A stretch of DNA of 64,000 nt, from assembly GCF_000474945.1 (NCBI RefSeq), contig NZ_AXDW01000007.1:62001-126000 (forward strand), written 5' to 3'. The notes beneath the pieces are model-generated. The model saw only the letters and a program-made list of their open reading frames with translations. It searched no databases and had not been told where the DNA came from. Source of the DNA: Solimonas soli DSM 21787 (lineage in GTDB: Bacteria; Pseudomonadota; Gammaproteobacteria; Nevskiales; Nevskiaceae). Of the stretch, positions 54,904 to 63,582 are shown piece after piece; within the stretch, counting starts at the first letter, position 1; every line of letters begins with the position of its first letter. A program made the translations under genes and the position numbers.

Positions 54904-56196
54904 ATGCAACGCAGGAATCTGATCCGTACCGCGGTCGCGATGGCCGCCGCCCCGCTGCTGCTCGGCCTGTCGCTGGGCGCGCAGGCCGCCGACACCATCA
55001 AGGTCGGCGTGCTGCACTCGCTGTCCGGCACCATGGCGATCTCGGAGACCACGCTGAAGGACACCGTCCTGATGATGATCGACGAGCAGAACAAGAAGGG
55101 CGGCATCCTCGGCAAGAAGCTGGAGCCGGTGGTCGTCGATCCGGCCTCGAACTGGCCGCTGTTCGCCGAGAAGGCGCGCGAGCTGCTGGCCAAGGACAAG
55201 GTCGACGTGATCTTCGGCTGCTGGACCTCGGTGTCGCGCAAGAGCGTGCTGCCGGTCGTCGAGGAACTGAACGGCCTGCTGTTCTATCCGGTGCAGTACG
55301 AAGGCGAGGAGTCGAGCAAGAACGTCTTCTACACCGGCGCCGCGCCGAACCAGCAGGCGATCCCGGCCGTCGACTACCTGATGAAGGACGTCGGCGTGAA
55401 GCGCTGGGTGCTCGAAGGCACCGACTACGTCTACCCGCGCACGACCAACAAGATCCTCGAGGCCTACCTGAAGTCCAAGGGCGTGGCGGCGGCCGACATC
55501 ATGATCAACTACACGCCGTTCGGTTTCTCCGACTGGCAGAGCGAGGTGTCGAAGATCAAGACCTTCGGTTCGGCCGGCAAGAAGACCGCGGTCGTCTCGA
55601 CGATCAACGGCGACGCCAACGTGCCGTTCTACAAGGAGCTCGGCAACCAGAAGATTTCGGCCGAGGACATCCCGGTCGTGGCCTTCTCGGTCGGCGAAGA
55701 AGAACTCGCCGGTCTCGACACCAAGCCGCTGGTCGGCCATCTCGCCGCCTGGAACTACTTCGAATCGATCGACACGCCGGCCAACAAGGCGGCCATCGCG
55801 CAGTGGCACAAGTTCATCAAGAACGACAAGCGCACGTTCAACGATCCGATGGAGGCGACGGTGATCGGCTTCAAGCTCTGGGTGAAGGCGGTCGAGAAGG
55901 CCAAGACCACCGACGTCAGCAAGGTCATCGACACGCTGCCGGGCCTGGAAACGCCGAACCTCACCGGCGGCGTCGCCAAGGTCCTGCCGAACCACCACAT
56001 CACCAAGCCGGTGTACATCGGCGAAGTGCGCGACGACGGCCAGTTCGACGTGGTCTGGAAGACCAAGAGCGAAGTGCCGGGCGATGCGTGGTCGGACTTC
56101 CTGCCGGGCAGCAAGGATATCGAGGCCGACTGGGTCACCTTGAAGTGCGGCAACTACAACACGACCACGAAGAAGTGCTCCGGGCAGAACTTCTGA
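54904..56196 (+). CDS. urtA: Urea ABC transporter substrate-binding protein
   Basis: Periplasmic urea-binding protein, 430 residues. The signal peptide ends LGAQAA before DTIKVGVLHSLSGTM. ISETTLKDTVLMMIDEQNKK, FGCWTSVSRKSVLPVVEELN, and LLFYPVQYEGEESSKNVFYT are hallmarks of UrtA. It is followed by strong hairpins, not by a close start, which may raise its mRNA above that of the permease genes. Confidence 0.98.
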   Translation: MQRRNLIRTAVAMAAAPLLLGLSLGAQAADTIKVGVLHSLSGTMAISETTLKDTVLMMIDEQNKKGGILGKKLEPVVVDPASNWPLFAEKARELLAKDKVDVIFGCWTSVSRKSVLPVVEELNGLLFYPVQYEGEESSKNVFYTGAAPNQQAIPAVDYLMKDVGVKRWVLEGTDYVYPRTTNKILEAYLKSKGVAAADIMINYTPFGFSDWQSEVSKIKTFGSAGKKTAVVSTINGDANVPFYKELGNQKISAEDIPVVAFSVGEEELAGLDTKPLVGHLAAWNYFESIDTPANKAAIAQWHKFIKNDKRTFNDPMEATVIGFKLWVKAVEKAKTTDVSKVIDTLPGLETPNLTGGVAKVLPNHHITKPVYIGEVRDDGQFDVVWKTKSEVPGDAWSDFLPGSKDIEADWVTLKCGNYNTTTKKCSGQNF

Positions 56197-56225
56197 GCCG
56201 AGCCTTCGTGACTTGAAGCCGCGAA

Positions 56226-56315
56226 GCGGACTCCGGACGACAAATCCGGAGTCCGCCTCCGGAGTCATTGCCGGCATGGCTCATGCAGTGAGCGACGCTG
56301 CATGAGCCATGCCGG
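56226..56315 (+). promoter_or_regulatory. Two strong stem-loops between urtA and urtB
   Basis: The first has 12-base perfect arms (56226-56237 and 56245-56256). The second has 18-base perfect arms (56271-56288 and 56298-56315). Neither has a T-run. They probably protect the urtA mRNA or slow transcription so that the binding protein is made in excess, as seen for other ABC operons. Confidence 0.6.
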
Positions 56316-56343
56316 GAATCGCTCCCGCAACGGAACGAACACC

Positions 56344-58029
56344 GTGAACGTATCGACCGTCCGCCCTCTGCTCCGCGTGCTGCTCGCCGCCGGCGCCTTC
56401 GCCCTGGCGCTCGGCGCGCGCCCGGTCATCGCCCAGGACGAGCGCGCCGCCGCGGCAGCCGCCGTCGGCGACCTCCAGCAGCCCGCCGCCCTGGTCGCCG
56501 CCCTGCCCGACGCGAGCTATGCCGACAAGCAGGCGATCTGCGAACGGCTCGTGCAGACCGCCGGCGCCCAGGCCGGCCCGGTGCTGCGCGCGCTGCTCGA
56601 TGGCCGCCTGTACAGCGATGCCCATCACCGCGTCGTGGTCGTCGAAGGCGAAAGCGAAAGCGAAACGGTGCCGATCCATGATCCGTTCAGCGGCGCCGCG
56701 CTCGGCAGCGCCGCGAGCGCGGATCTGAGCAGGATCGGCAGCAACAACATGCTGCGCAAGACTCTGAAGGGCCTGCTCGCGCAGCTCGATCTCGCCGATG
56801 TCGATCCGGCGCGGCGCCTCGCCGCCGTGCAGGAATCGCTGCGCTCGCTCGACGGCGCGACGATCGACGCGCTGCGCGCGCGCCGCGATCAGGAACCGGA
56901 CGACAAGGTGCGCCGGGCGATCGACGTCGGCCTCGCCACCGCCGATCTGGCCAGCGACAGCGCCGACGCGCGGCTCGCCGCCGTGCAAAAGCTCGACGGC
57001 GAGCTGAGCCCGGAGGTCTACAACGCGCTGCAGGCCCTGGTCGCGACCGACGAGGCCGGCGCCAGCCGCGAGGCGGACGAGCGCGTGCGCATCGCCGCGC
57101 GCCAGGCGCTGAGCCACATCGACGCCATGCGCTCGGTCTACGGCGCTGTCGAGACGCTGTTCTTCGGCCTGTCGCTCGGCTCGGTGCTGGTGCTGTCGGC
57201 GATCGGCCTCGCCATCACCTTCGGCGTCATGGGCGTCATCAACATGGCGCACGGCGAGCTGATGATGCTCGGCGCCTACACGGCCTACGTGATGCAGCAG
57301 ATCCTGCCGCAGCACATCACCGCGGCGACGCTGCTGTCGGTGCCGATGGCGTTCGTGGTCGCCGGCGTCGCCGGCGTCGCGATCGAGCGCGGCATCGTGC
57401 GCTTCCTCTACGGCCGGCCCCTCGAAACGCTGCTCGCCACCTTCGGCCTGTCGCTGATCCTGCAGCAGCTGGTGCGCAGCGTGTTCTCGCCGCTGAACCG
57501 CTCGGTGTCGACGCCCGAGTTCATGAGCGGCTCGTGGGTCGTCAACGACGCGCTGTCGCTGACCTGGAACCGCCTGTACATCGTCGCCTTCATGCTGCTG
57601 GTGTTCGTGGCGCTGCTGCTGGTGCTCAAGCGCACCTCGCTGGGCCTGAAGGTGCGCGCGGTCTCGCAGAACCGCGCCATGGCGCGCGCCATGGGCGTGC
57701 GCACCGAATGGATCGACGCGCTGACCTTCGGCCTCGGCTCCGGCGTCGCCGGCGTCGCCGGCGTGGCGCTGTCGCAGCTCACCAACGTCGGCCCGAACCT
57801 CGGCCAGAGCTACATCATCGATTCGTTCATGGTGGTCGTGTTCGGCGGCGTCGGCAGCCTGTGGGGCACGCTGATCAGCGGCATGTCGCTCGGGGTCGTC
57901 AGCAAGCTGCTCGAACCCTACGCCGGCGCGGTGATGGCGAAGATTCTCGTGCTGCTGTTCCTGATCCTCTTCATCCAGCGCCGGCCGCGGGGCCTGTTCC
58001 CGCAGAAGGGCCGCGCCGCGGAAGGTTGA
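56344..58029 (+). CDS. urtB: Urea ABC transporter permease UrtB
   Basis: Inner-membrane permease of the LivH type, 561 residues. A signal-like segment and a periplasmic region of about 230 residues precede the transmembrane part, which is usual for UrtB. GVMGVINMAHGELMMLGAYT, then LLATFGLSLILQQLVR and GLKVRAVSQNRAMARAMGV, are conserved. The C-terminus is FIQRRPRGLFPQKGR. GTG 56344 is preferred, because the ATG at 56302 lies inside a hairpin arm. urtC follows two bases after the stop. Confidence 0.95.
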   Translation: MNVSTVRPLLRVLLAAGAFALALGARPVIAQDERAAAAAAVGDLQQPAALVAALPDASYADKQAICERLVQTAGAQAGPVLRALLDGRLYSDAHHRVVVVEGESESETVPIHDPFSGAALGSAASADLSRIGSNNMLRKTLKGLLAQLDLADVDPARRLAAVQESLRSLDGATIDALRARRDQEPDDKVRRAIDVGLATADLASDSADARLAAVQKLDGELSPEVYNALQALVATDEAGASREADERVRIAARQALSHIDAMRSVYGAVETLFFGLSLGSVLVLSAIGLAITFGVMGVINMAHGELMMLGAYTAYVMQQILPQHITAATLLSVPMAFVVAGVAGVAIERGIVRFLYGRPLETLLATFGLSLILQQLVRSVFSPLNRSVSTPEFMSGSWVVNDALSLTWNRLYIVAFMLLVFVALLLVLKRTSLGLKVRAVSQNRAMARAMGVRTEWIDALTFGLGSGVAGVAGVALSQLTNVGPNLGQSYIIDSFMVVVFGGVGSLWGTLISGMSLGVVSKLLEPYAGAVMAKILVLLFLILFIQRRPRGLFPQKGRAAEG

Positions 58030-58031
58030 CG

Positions 58032-59165
58032 ATGACGCAATCCAAGAGCCTGCTCGGCACGCTGTGGACGGAACGCGGCAGCCGCGCGTTCTACGCGGTG
58101 CTGCTGCTCGCCGCCGTACTGGTGCCGGTCCTCAATCTCGGCGTCGCCGAAAGCTCGGCGCTGCACGTGCCGACCTACACCGTCGCCCTGCTCGGCAAGT
58201 ACCTGTGCTACGCGCTGCTGGCGATCGCCGTCGATCTGGTCTGGGGTTACTGCGGCATCCTCAGCCTCGGCCATACGGCGTTCTTCGCGCTCGGCGGCTA
58301 CGCCATGGGCATGTACCTGATGCGGCAGATCGGCACGCGCGGCGTCTACGGCGATCCGCTGCTGCCGGACTTCATGGTGTTCCTCAACTGGAAGGAACTG
58401 CCGTGGTTCTGGCACGGCATGGACACGTTCTGGTTCGCGATGCTGATGGTGCTGCTGGTGCCGGGCCTGCTGGCCTATGCCTTCGGCTGGTTCGCCTTCC
58501 GCTCGCGCGTCACCGGCGTGTACCTGTCGATCATCACCCAGGCGCTGACCTACGCGCTGCTGCTCGCCTTCTTCCGCAACGAGATGGGCTTCGGCGGCAA
58601 CAACGGCCTCACCGACTTCAAGGACCTGCTCGGCTTCGATCTGCAGAAACCCGGCGTGCGCGTCGCGCTGTTCCTCGCCTCGGCGCTCGCGCTGGGCCTC
58701 GCCTACGCCGCCTGCCGCGCGGTGATCGCCTCGCGCCTCGGCCGCGTCATCGAAGCGGTGCGCGATGCCGAGAGCCGCACGCGCTTCATCGGCTACCGCG
58801 TCGAGAACGTGAAGCTCTGGGTGTGGGTGTTCTCGGCGCTGCTCGCGGCCGTCGCCGGCGCGCTGTACGTGCCGCAGGTCGGCATCATCAACCCGAGCGA
58901 ATTCGCGCCGATCGGCGCCATCGAGATCGTCGTGTGGGTCGCCGTCGGCGGCCGCGGCACGCTGTACGGCGCCGCGCTCGGCGCGCTGCTCGTCAACTAC
59001 GCGAAGACCTGGTTCACCGGCGCGCTGCCCGAGGTCTGGCTGTTCGCGCTCGGCGGACTGTTCGTCGGCGTGACGCTGTTCCTGCCGCAGGGCATCGTCG
59101 GCCTGATCGCGCAGCTGCAGGCGCGTCTCAGGAGACCGGCGCCGCCGAAGGAGGCTTCGGCATGA
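58032..59165 (+). CDS. urtC: Urea ABC transporter permease UrtC
   Basis: Second permease, LivM type, 377 residues with about ten hydrophobic helices. LVWGYCGILSLGHTAFFALG, GVYLSIITQALTYALLLAFF, the loop NEMGFGGNNGLTDFKDLLGF and PSEFAPIGAIEIVVWVAVGG are typical of UrtC. Its end overlaps the urtD start by four bases. Confidence 0.97.
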   Translation: MTQSKSLLGTLWTERGSRAFYAVLLLAAVLVPVLNLGVAESSALHVPTYTVALLGKYLCYALLAIAVDLVWGYCGILSLGHTAFFALGGYAMGMYLMRQIGTRGVYGDPLLPDFMVFLNWKELPWFWHGMDTFWFAMLMVLLVPGLLAYAFGWFAFRSRVTGVYLSIITQALTYALLLAFFRNEMGFGGNNGLTDFKDLLGFDLQKPGVRVALFLASALALGLAYAACRAVIASRLGRVIEAVRDAESRTRFIGYRVENVKLWVWVFSALLAAVAGALYVPQVGIINPSEFAPIGAIEIVVWVAVGGRGTLYGAALGALLVNYAKTWFTGALPEVWLFALGGLFVGVTLFLPQGIVGLIAQLQARLRRPAPPKEASA

Positions 59166-59962
59166 GAGGCACCCAGCGGCAATACCTGGGCCGTCGTTCG
59201 TCGCAGCCGAAGGTCGACATCGCCAACAACATCATCCTGTACGTCGAGGACGTCAGCGTCAGCTTCGATGGCTTCAGGGCGCTCAACCATCTGAACCTCT
59301 ACATCGAGGTCGGCGAGCTGCGCTGCATCATCGGTCCGAACGGCGCCGGCAAGACGACGATGATGGACGTGATCACCGGCAAGACGCGCCCCGACAGCGG
59401 CTCGGCCTGGTTCGGCCAGACCATCGACCTGCTGACGCTCAGCGAGCCGGAGATCGCGCAGGCCGGCATCGGCCGCAAGTTCCAGAAGCCGACGGTGTTT
59501 CCGAACCACACGGTGTTCGAGAACCTCGAACTGGCGATGGCCGGCACGCGCTCGCCGTGGCGGCTGCTGGTCGCGCGGCTCGACGGCGAACAGCTCGACC
59601 GCATCGCCGAGGTGTTGAGAACGATCGGCCTCGCCGATCGCCGCGACGCCATCGCCGGCAGCCTGTCGCACGGCCAGAAGCAGTGGCTGGAGATCGGCAT
59701 GCTGCTGATGCAGGACCCGCAGCTGCTGCTGGTCGACGAGCCGGTCGCCGGCATGACGCCGCAGGAAACGGAGCGCACCGCCGAGCTGCTGGTGTCGCTG
59801 GCCGGAACACGCTCGGTCGTCGTCGTCGAACACGACATGGATTTCGTGCGTTCGATCGCGCGCACGGTGACGGTCCTGCACGAGGGCAGCGTGCTCGCCG
59901 AGGGCAGCATCGACGACGTGCAGGCGAATCCGCGTGTCGTCGAAGTCTATCTGGGCGAGTGA
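59162..59962 (+). CDS. urtD: Urea ABC transporter ATP-binding protein UrtD
   Basis: ATPase of the LivG type, 266 residues. Walker A is GPNGAGKTTMMDVITGKTRP, the signature is LSHGQKQWLEIGMLLMQDPQ, Walker B is LLLVDEPVAGMT, and the switch His is in VVEHDMDFVR. FGRKF-type IGRKFQKPTVFPNHTVFENL is present. It is coupled to urtC by overlap. Confidence 0.97.
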   Translation: MRGTQRQYLGRRSSQPKVDIANNIILYVEDVSVSFDGFRALNHLNLYIEVGELRCIIGPNGAGKTTMMDVITGKTRPDSGSAWFGQTIDLLTLSEPEIAQAGIGRKFQKPTVFPNHTVFENLELAMAGTRSPWRLLVARLDGEQLDRIAEVLRTIGLADRRDAIAGSLSHGQKQWLEIGMLLMQDPQLLLVDEPVAGMTPQETERTAELLVSLAGTRSVVVVEHDMDFVRSIARTVTVLHEGSVLAEGSIDDVQANPRVVEVYLGE

Positions 59963-60684
59963 TGACGATGAGCGAAGCCAGCAACCTTCTGCAGATCCGC
60001 TCGCTCAACCAGTTCTATGGCGGCAGCCACACGCTCTGGGATGTCAGCCTCGACGTCGCGCGCGGCTCCATCACCTGCCTCATGGGTCGCAACGGCATGG
60101 GCAAGACCACCCTGCTGCGTTGCGTGATGGGCCTGGTGCCGGCGACGTCCGGCGAGATCGTCTACGACGGCGGCACCGATCTACGCAAACTCGGCGCCGA
60201 GCAGCGCGCCGCGCTCGGCATCGGCTTCGTGCCGCAGGGCCGCGAGATCTTCAGCCAGCTCAGCGTGGAGGAGAACCTGCGCATGGGCCTGATCGCCAAA
60301 CGCGAACGCCCGGCCGACGCGCTCGACCGCGTCTACGCGACGTTCCCGGTGCTCAAGCAGATGCTGCGCCGCCGCGGCGGCGATCTCTCCGGCGGCCAGC
60401 AGCAGCAGCTGGCGATCGGCCGCGCGCTGCTGCTGCAGCCGCAATTGCTGATCCTCGACGAGCCCTGCGAAGGCATCCAGCCGAACATCGTGCACGAGAT
60501 CGGCGATTTGCTGCTCCGCCTCAACCTCGAGACCGGCCTGACCGTGCTGATCGTCGAGCAGAAGCTGCCGTTCGCACGCCGCGTCGCCAGCGAATTCCGC
60601 GTGCTCGACAAAGGCCGCCTCGTCGCCGGCGGGCCGATCGCCGGACTCAGCGACGAGATCGTCAGGCAGCACCTCACGGTGTGA
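59962..60684 (+). CDS. urtE: Urea ABC transporter ATP-binding protein UrtE
   Basis: ATPase of the LivF type, 240 residues. Walker A is GRNGMGKTTLLRCVMGLVPA, the signature is LSGGQQQQLAIGRALL, and Walker B is LLILDEPCEGIQPNIV. QNPQGREIF-type FVPQGREIFSQLSVEENLRM is present. The start overlaps the urtD stop; ATG 59968 is a close alternative. It ends the plus-strand urea operon and faces a lipoprotein gene. Confidence 0.97.
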   Translation: MTMSEASNLLQIRSLNQFYGGSHTLWDVSLDVARGSITCLMGRNGMGKTTLLRCVMGLVPATSGEIVYDGGTDLRKLGAEQRAALGIGFVPQGREIFSQLSVEENLRMGLIAKRERPADALDRVYATFPVLKQMLRRRGGDLSGGQQQQLAIGRALLLQPQLLILDEPCEGIQPNIVHEIGDLLLRLNLETGLTVLIVEQKLPFARRVASEFRVLDKGRLVAGGPIAGLSDEIVRQHLTV

Positions 60685-60690
60685 GGCCAC

Positions 60691-61134
60691 TCAGTCGCGG
60701 CAGCAGCCTTCGCCGCTCTCGATCGTCAGGCAGTCCTTCTTGTCCGCCAGCCACTTCATGCCGGTCGCGGCGCCGTCGCTGGCGCCGATCGATGCGCTGC
60801 TGCCATTGCGCTCGAAGTCGATGTGGTCGCCGGCCGCGCGGCCTTCGTAGCGCGTCTCGCCGTCGAGCGTGCGGATCTTCACGCGGTCGTGGTCGCCGCT
60901 CGCCGCCGGATCGAGCCAGGTGCTTCCGGCCCGCTCCAGCGGCCGAACCAGAACTGCAGCGCCGGGCGCATCGAATCGACGGGCACGGCCGGCGGCGCGG
61001 CCGGCGCCTGCGCGGCTTCGGGCAGCGGCTTCGGGCAGCGGCGCCGGCCCGGCATCGTCGTGCTGCTGGCGACATCCCGCCGCCGCCAGCGCCGCGAAGC
61101 CGCACATCACGATCCCGTTCGCCGTCCTCGTCAT
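60691..61134 (-). CDS. Lipoprotein of unknown function with an internal frame-disrupted segment
   Basis: From ATG 61134 the product has a lipobox (LAAAGC). The end, from TWLDPAASGDHDRVKIRTLD to MKWLADKKDCLTIESGEG and CCRD, looks conserved. The middle does not: the sensible reading PEAAQAPAAPPAVPVDSMRP and ALQFWFGRWSGPE lies in another frame. A 13-base tandem duplication (61016-61028 and 61029-61041) shifts the frame, and a missing base near 60922 shifts it back. About 38 codons between are therefore out of frame. The gene may still yield a full-length but altered protein. Its role is unknown. Confidence 0.68.
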   Translation of the reverse strand: MTRTANGIVMCGFAALAAAGCRQQHDDAGPAPLPEAAARSRAGAGRAAGRARRFDAPGAAVLVRPLERAGSTWLDPAASGDHDRVKIRTLDGETRYEGRAAGDHIDFERNGSSASIGASDGAATGMKWLADKKDCLTIESGEGCCRD

Positions 61135-61332
61135 CGTCTCCGCGAACGGAGGCCGCCGCTTGAACGGCCGGTGAAGCGCGCGGGCGGCGGGAAACTTCGA
61201 CATCCGCGCCGCGTTCCGGCATGCTCGCGCCCGCCGCCGGGCGCGGCATTCAGATAGTGGTCAGAGCGCGCCTTTAAGCTGGCCGCAGCCGCGACGGCGG
61301 CGAGAAAGTGATGGCCTTCCCCCGGAGGAACG

Positions 61333-62682
61333 ATGGCGGAGCGTGAGCACGCGGCTGCGGCGGTGAATCTGCTGCGCGAGCGGCTGGCCAGCGGCCGGCT
61401 GCTGCCGGCGCGCCGTGCCCTGCACGCGCTGAACCCCTCCGAGATCGCCGACCTGCTCGAGTCGCTGCCGCCGCGGCAGCGCGCCATCGTCTGGAACATG
61501 GTCAGCCCCGAGGACGACGGCGAGGTGCTGCTGCATCTCGGCGAGGACGTGCGCGACGAGCTGATCAAGCAGATGGACGTCAACGAGCTGGTCGCCGCCG
61601 CCGAAGAGCTCGACATCGACGACCTCGCCGACTTCATCGAGCATCTGCCCGAAACCGTCACCCAGCAGGTCCTGAAGGCGCTCGACGCCGACGACCGCGC
61701 GCGCCTCGAATCGGTGCTGGCCTACGAGCCGGACACCGCCGGCGGCCTGATGAACACCGACACGGTGACGGTGCGGCCGGACGTGACGCTCGACGTCGTG
61801 CAGCGCTATCTGCGCCTGCGCGGCGAGCTGCCGTCGCACACCGACGCGCTGTTCGTGGTCGACCGCTACGCGCACTATCTCGGCGCGCTGCCGCTGGCGG
61901 CGATCCTCACGCGCGCGCCGGACGAGCTCGTCTCCGGCGTGATGGAGCGCGATCGCGAAACGATGCCGGCGACGATGAAGGAAGAACAGGTCGCGCAGCG
62001 TTTCGAGCACGCCGACCTCGTGTCGGCGCCGGTGCTCGACGAGCGCAACCGCCTGATCGGCCGCATCACGATCGACGACGTGGTCGACGTCATCCGCCGC
62101 GAATCCGAGCACAAGCTGATGTCGATGGCCGGCCTCGACGAGGACGAGGACATCTTCGCGCCGGTGCGCGGCGCGGCGAAGCGGCGCGCGATCTGGCTCG
62201 GCATCAACCTGCTGACGGCCTTTCTCGCATCCTCGGTCGTCGATCTGTTCGAGGGCTCGATCAGCAAGGTCGTCGCCCTCGCCGTGCTGATGCCCGTCGT
62301 GGCCAGCATGGGCGGCATCGGCGGCAGCCAGACGCTGACCCTGATGATCCGCGGCCTCGCGCTCGGCCAGATCGGCTGGCACAACTGGCAGCCGCTGCTG
62401 CGCAAGGAACTGGCGGTCGCCGCCGTCAACGGCGTGCTGTGGGCGCTCGTCGTCGGCACGACGGCCTGGATCTGGTTCCACAGTCCGCTGCTGGCGCTGG
62501 TCGTCGGCATGGCCATCGTCATCAACCAGACCATCGCCGCGCTGGCCGGCATCTTCGTGCCGCTGACCCTGAAGAAATTCGGCGTCGACCCGGCGCTCGC
62601 CGGCAGCGTGATCCTGACCACCTTCACCGACGTCTGCGGCTTCTTCAGCCTGCTGTCGCTGGGCACGCTGATCCTGCTGTGA
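61333..62682 (+). CDS. mgtE: MgtE-family magnesium transporter
   Basis: Mg2+ channel of 449 residues. The cytoplasmic N domain (LNPSEIADLLESLPPRQRAI), paired CBS domains (AYEPDTAGGLMNTDTVTVRP; VLDERNRLIGRITIDDVVDV), the plug helix and five membrane helices follow in order. The pore region contains MGGIGGSQTLTLMIRGLALG. In several related genomes mgtE lies next to the HPr/EI genes; here it is 18.6 kb away, beyond the urea island. AGGA before the ATG is a fair Shine-Dalgarno. Confidence 0.96.
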   Translation: MAEREHAAAAVNLLRERLASGRLLPARRALHALNPSEIADLLESLPPRQRAIVWNMVSPEDDGEVLLHLGEDVRDELIKQMDVNELVAAAEELDIDDLADFIEHLPETVTQQVLKALDADDRARLESVLAYEPDTAGGLMNTDTVTVRPDVTLDVVQRYLRLRGELPSHTDALFVVDRYAHYLGALPLAAILTRAPDELVSGVMERDRETMPATMKEEQVAQRFEHADLVSAPVLDERNRLIGRITIDDVVDVIRRESEHKLMSMAGLDEDEDIFAPVRGAAKRRAIWLGINLLTAFLASSVVDLFEGSISKVVALAVLMPVVASMGGIGGSQTLTLMIRGLALGQIGWHNWQPLLRKELAVAAVNGVLWALVVGTTAWIWFHSPLLALVVGMAIVINQTIAALAGIFVPLTLKKFGVDPALAGSVILTTFTDVCGFFSLLSLGTLILL

Positions 62683-62692
62683 GCCTTGTCTC

Positions 62693-62806
62693 CCCCTCCC
62701 CACGGACGTGGGGAGGGGTTGGGGTGAGGGGCGACCGGCAAAGCGCATCGCTCGTTCGAGCCACCCCTCCCCTTTCCCTCTCCCCTTGTCCAGGGGCAGA
62801 GGCAAT
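62693..62806. repeat. Dispersed CCCCTCCCC hairpins
   Basis: A stem of 11 bases (62693-62703 with 62708-62718) is followed by the tail GGTTGGGGTGAGGGG, typical of this repeat class. A second, partly inverted copy lies at about 62764-62806. It separates mgtE from the convergent glycosylase and may also end both transcripts. Confidence 0.65.
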
Positions 62807-62810
62807 GGCA

Positions 62811-63449
62811 TCACACCCAGATTTCGTTGACCGGATCGGCGACGCGCCACAAGTACCAGCTGGCGACGGTCCGATACGGCGCCCATTTCCTGACGATCCT
62901 CAGCGTGCGCGTGTCCGACACCGGCCGGCCCCTGTTGTAGAGCATGGCGACGCCGCGGCGCAGGCCGACGTCGTCCATCGCGAACAGGTCCAGGCGGCCG
63001 AGCGCGAACATCAGGAACATCTCGGCGGTCCAGCGGCCGACGCCGGGCAGCGCGTCGAGCAACTCGATCGCCGCTTCATCGTCGAGCCGGGCCAGCGCCT
63101 CGAAGTCTAGCGTGCCGGCGTCGGCGGCTTCGCCGAGCGCCTTCAGCCACCTGGCCTTGGCGTTCGACAGGCCATAGGTGCGCAGCTGCTCGTGCGTCGC
63201 CGCCGCGAGCAGCAGCGGCGTGATGGCGGTCGCCGCGCCGATGCCGGCCATCAGGCGCGCCTGGATGGTGTCGGCCGCCTTGCTCGACAGCTGCTGGCTG
63301 ATGATCGAGGAGCACAGCGTATGGAAGGGATCGCGCGCCTTCGCGCCGAGCGTGCACGGCCCGTGCCTGACGATGACCTCGGCCATCACCGGGTCGACCT
63401 CGGCGAGATGCTGCTCGGCAGCGCGGATCTGATCGCGGATACGCGGCAT
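62811..63449 (-). CDS. DNA-3-methyladenine glycosylase II (HhH-GPD family)
   Basis: Base-excision repair glycosylase of 212 residues that removes alkylated purines. CSSIISQQLSSKAADTI is the family helix, and LPGVGRWTAEMFLMFALGRL is the helix-hairpin-helix followed by the catalytic Asp in FAMDDVGLRRG. ATG 63449 fits the usual start (MPRIRDQIRAAEQHLAEVDP); a longer frame upstream lacks family likeness. It is shorter than Escherichia coli AlkA, lacking its N-terminal domain, as is common. It is divergent from the final gene. Confidence 0.92.
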   Translation of the reverse strand: MPRIRDQIRAAEQHLAEVDPVMAEVIVRHGPCTLGAKARDPFHTLCSSIISQQLSSKAADTIQARLMAGIGAATAITPLLLAAATHEQLRTYGLSNAKARWLKALGEAADAGTLDFEALARLDDEAAIELLDALPGVGRWTAEMFLMFALGRLDLFAMDDVGLRRGVAMLYNRGRPVSDTRTLRIVRKWAPYRTVASWYLWRVADPVNEIWV

Positions 63450-63582
63450 GTAAGCCCTCCCTCTGAAGATCGTCGCCAGGGACGGCGACGGCTGGCGCAG
63501 GCCGGCCGCCTCGCGCCGCGGGCGCGCACGAACGGCGCAGGATGCGCATAATCCCACAAACCTTTTCTGCAGCGGAAAGCCC

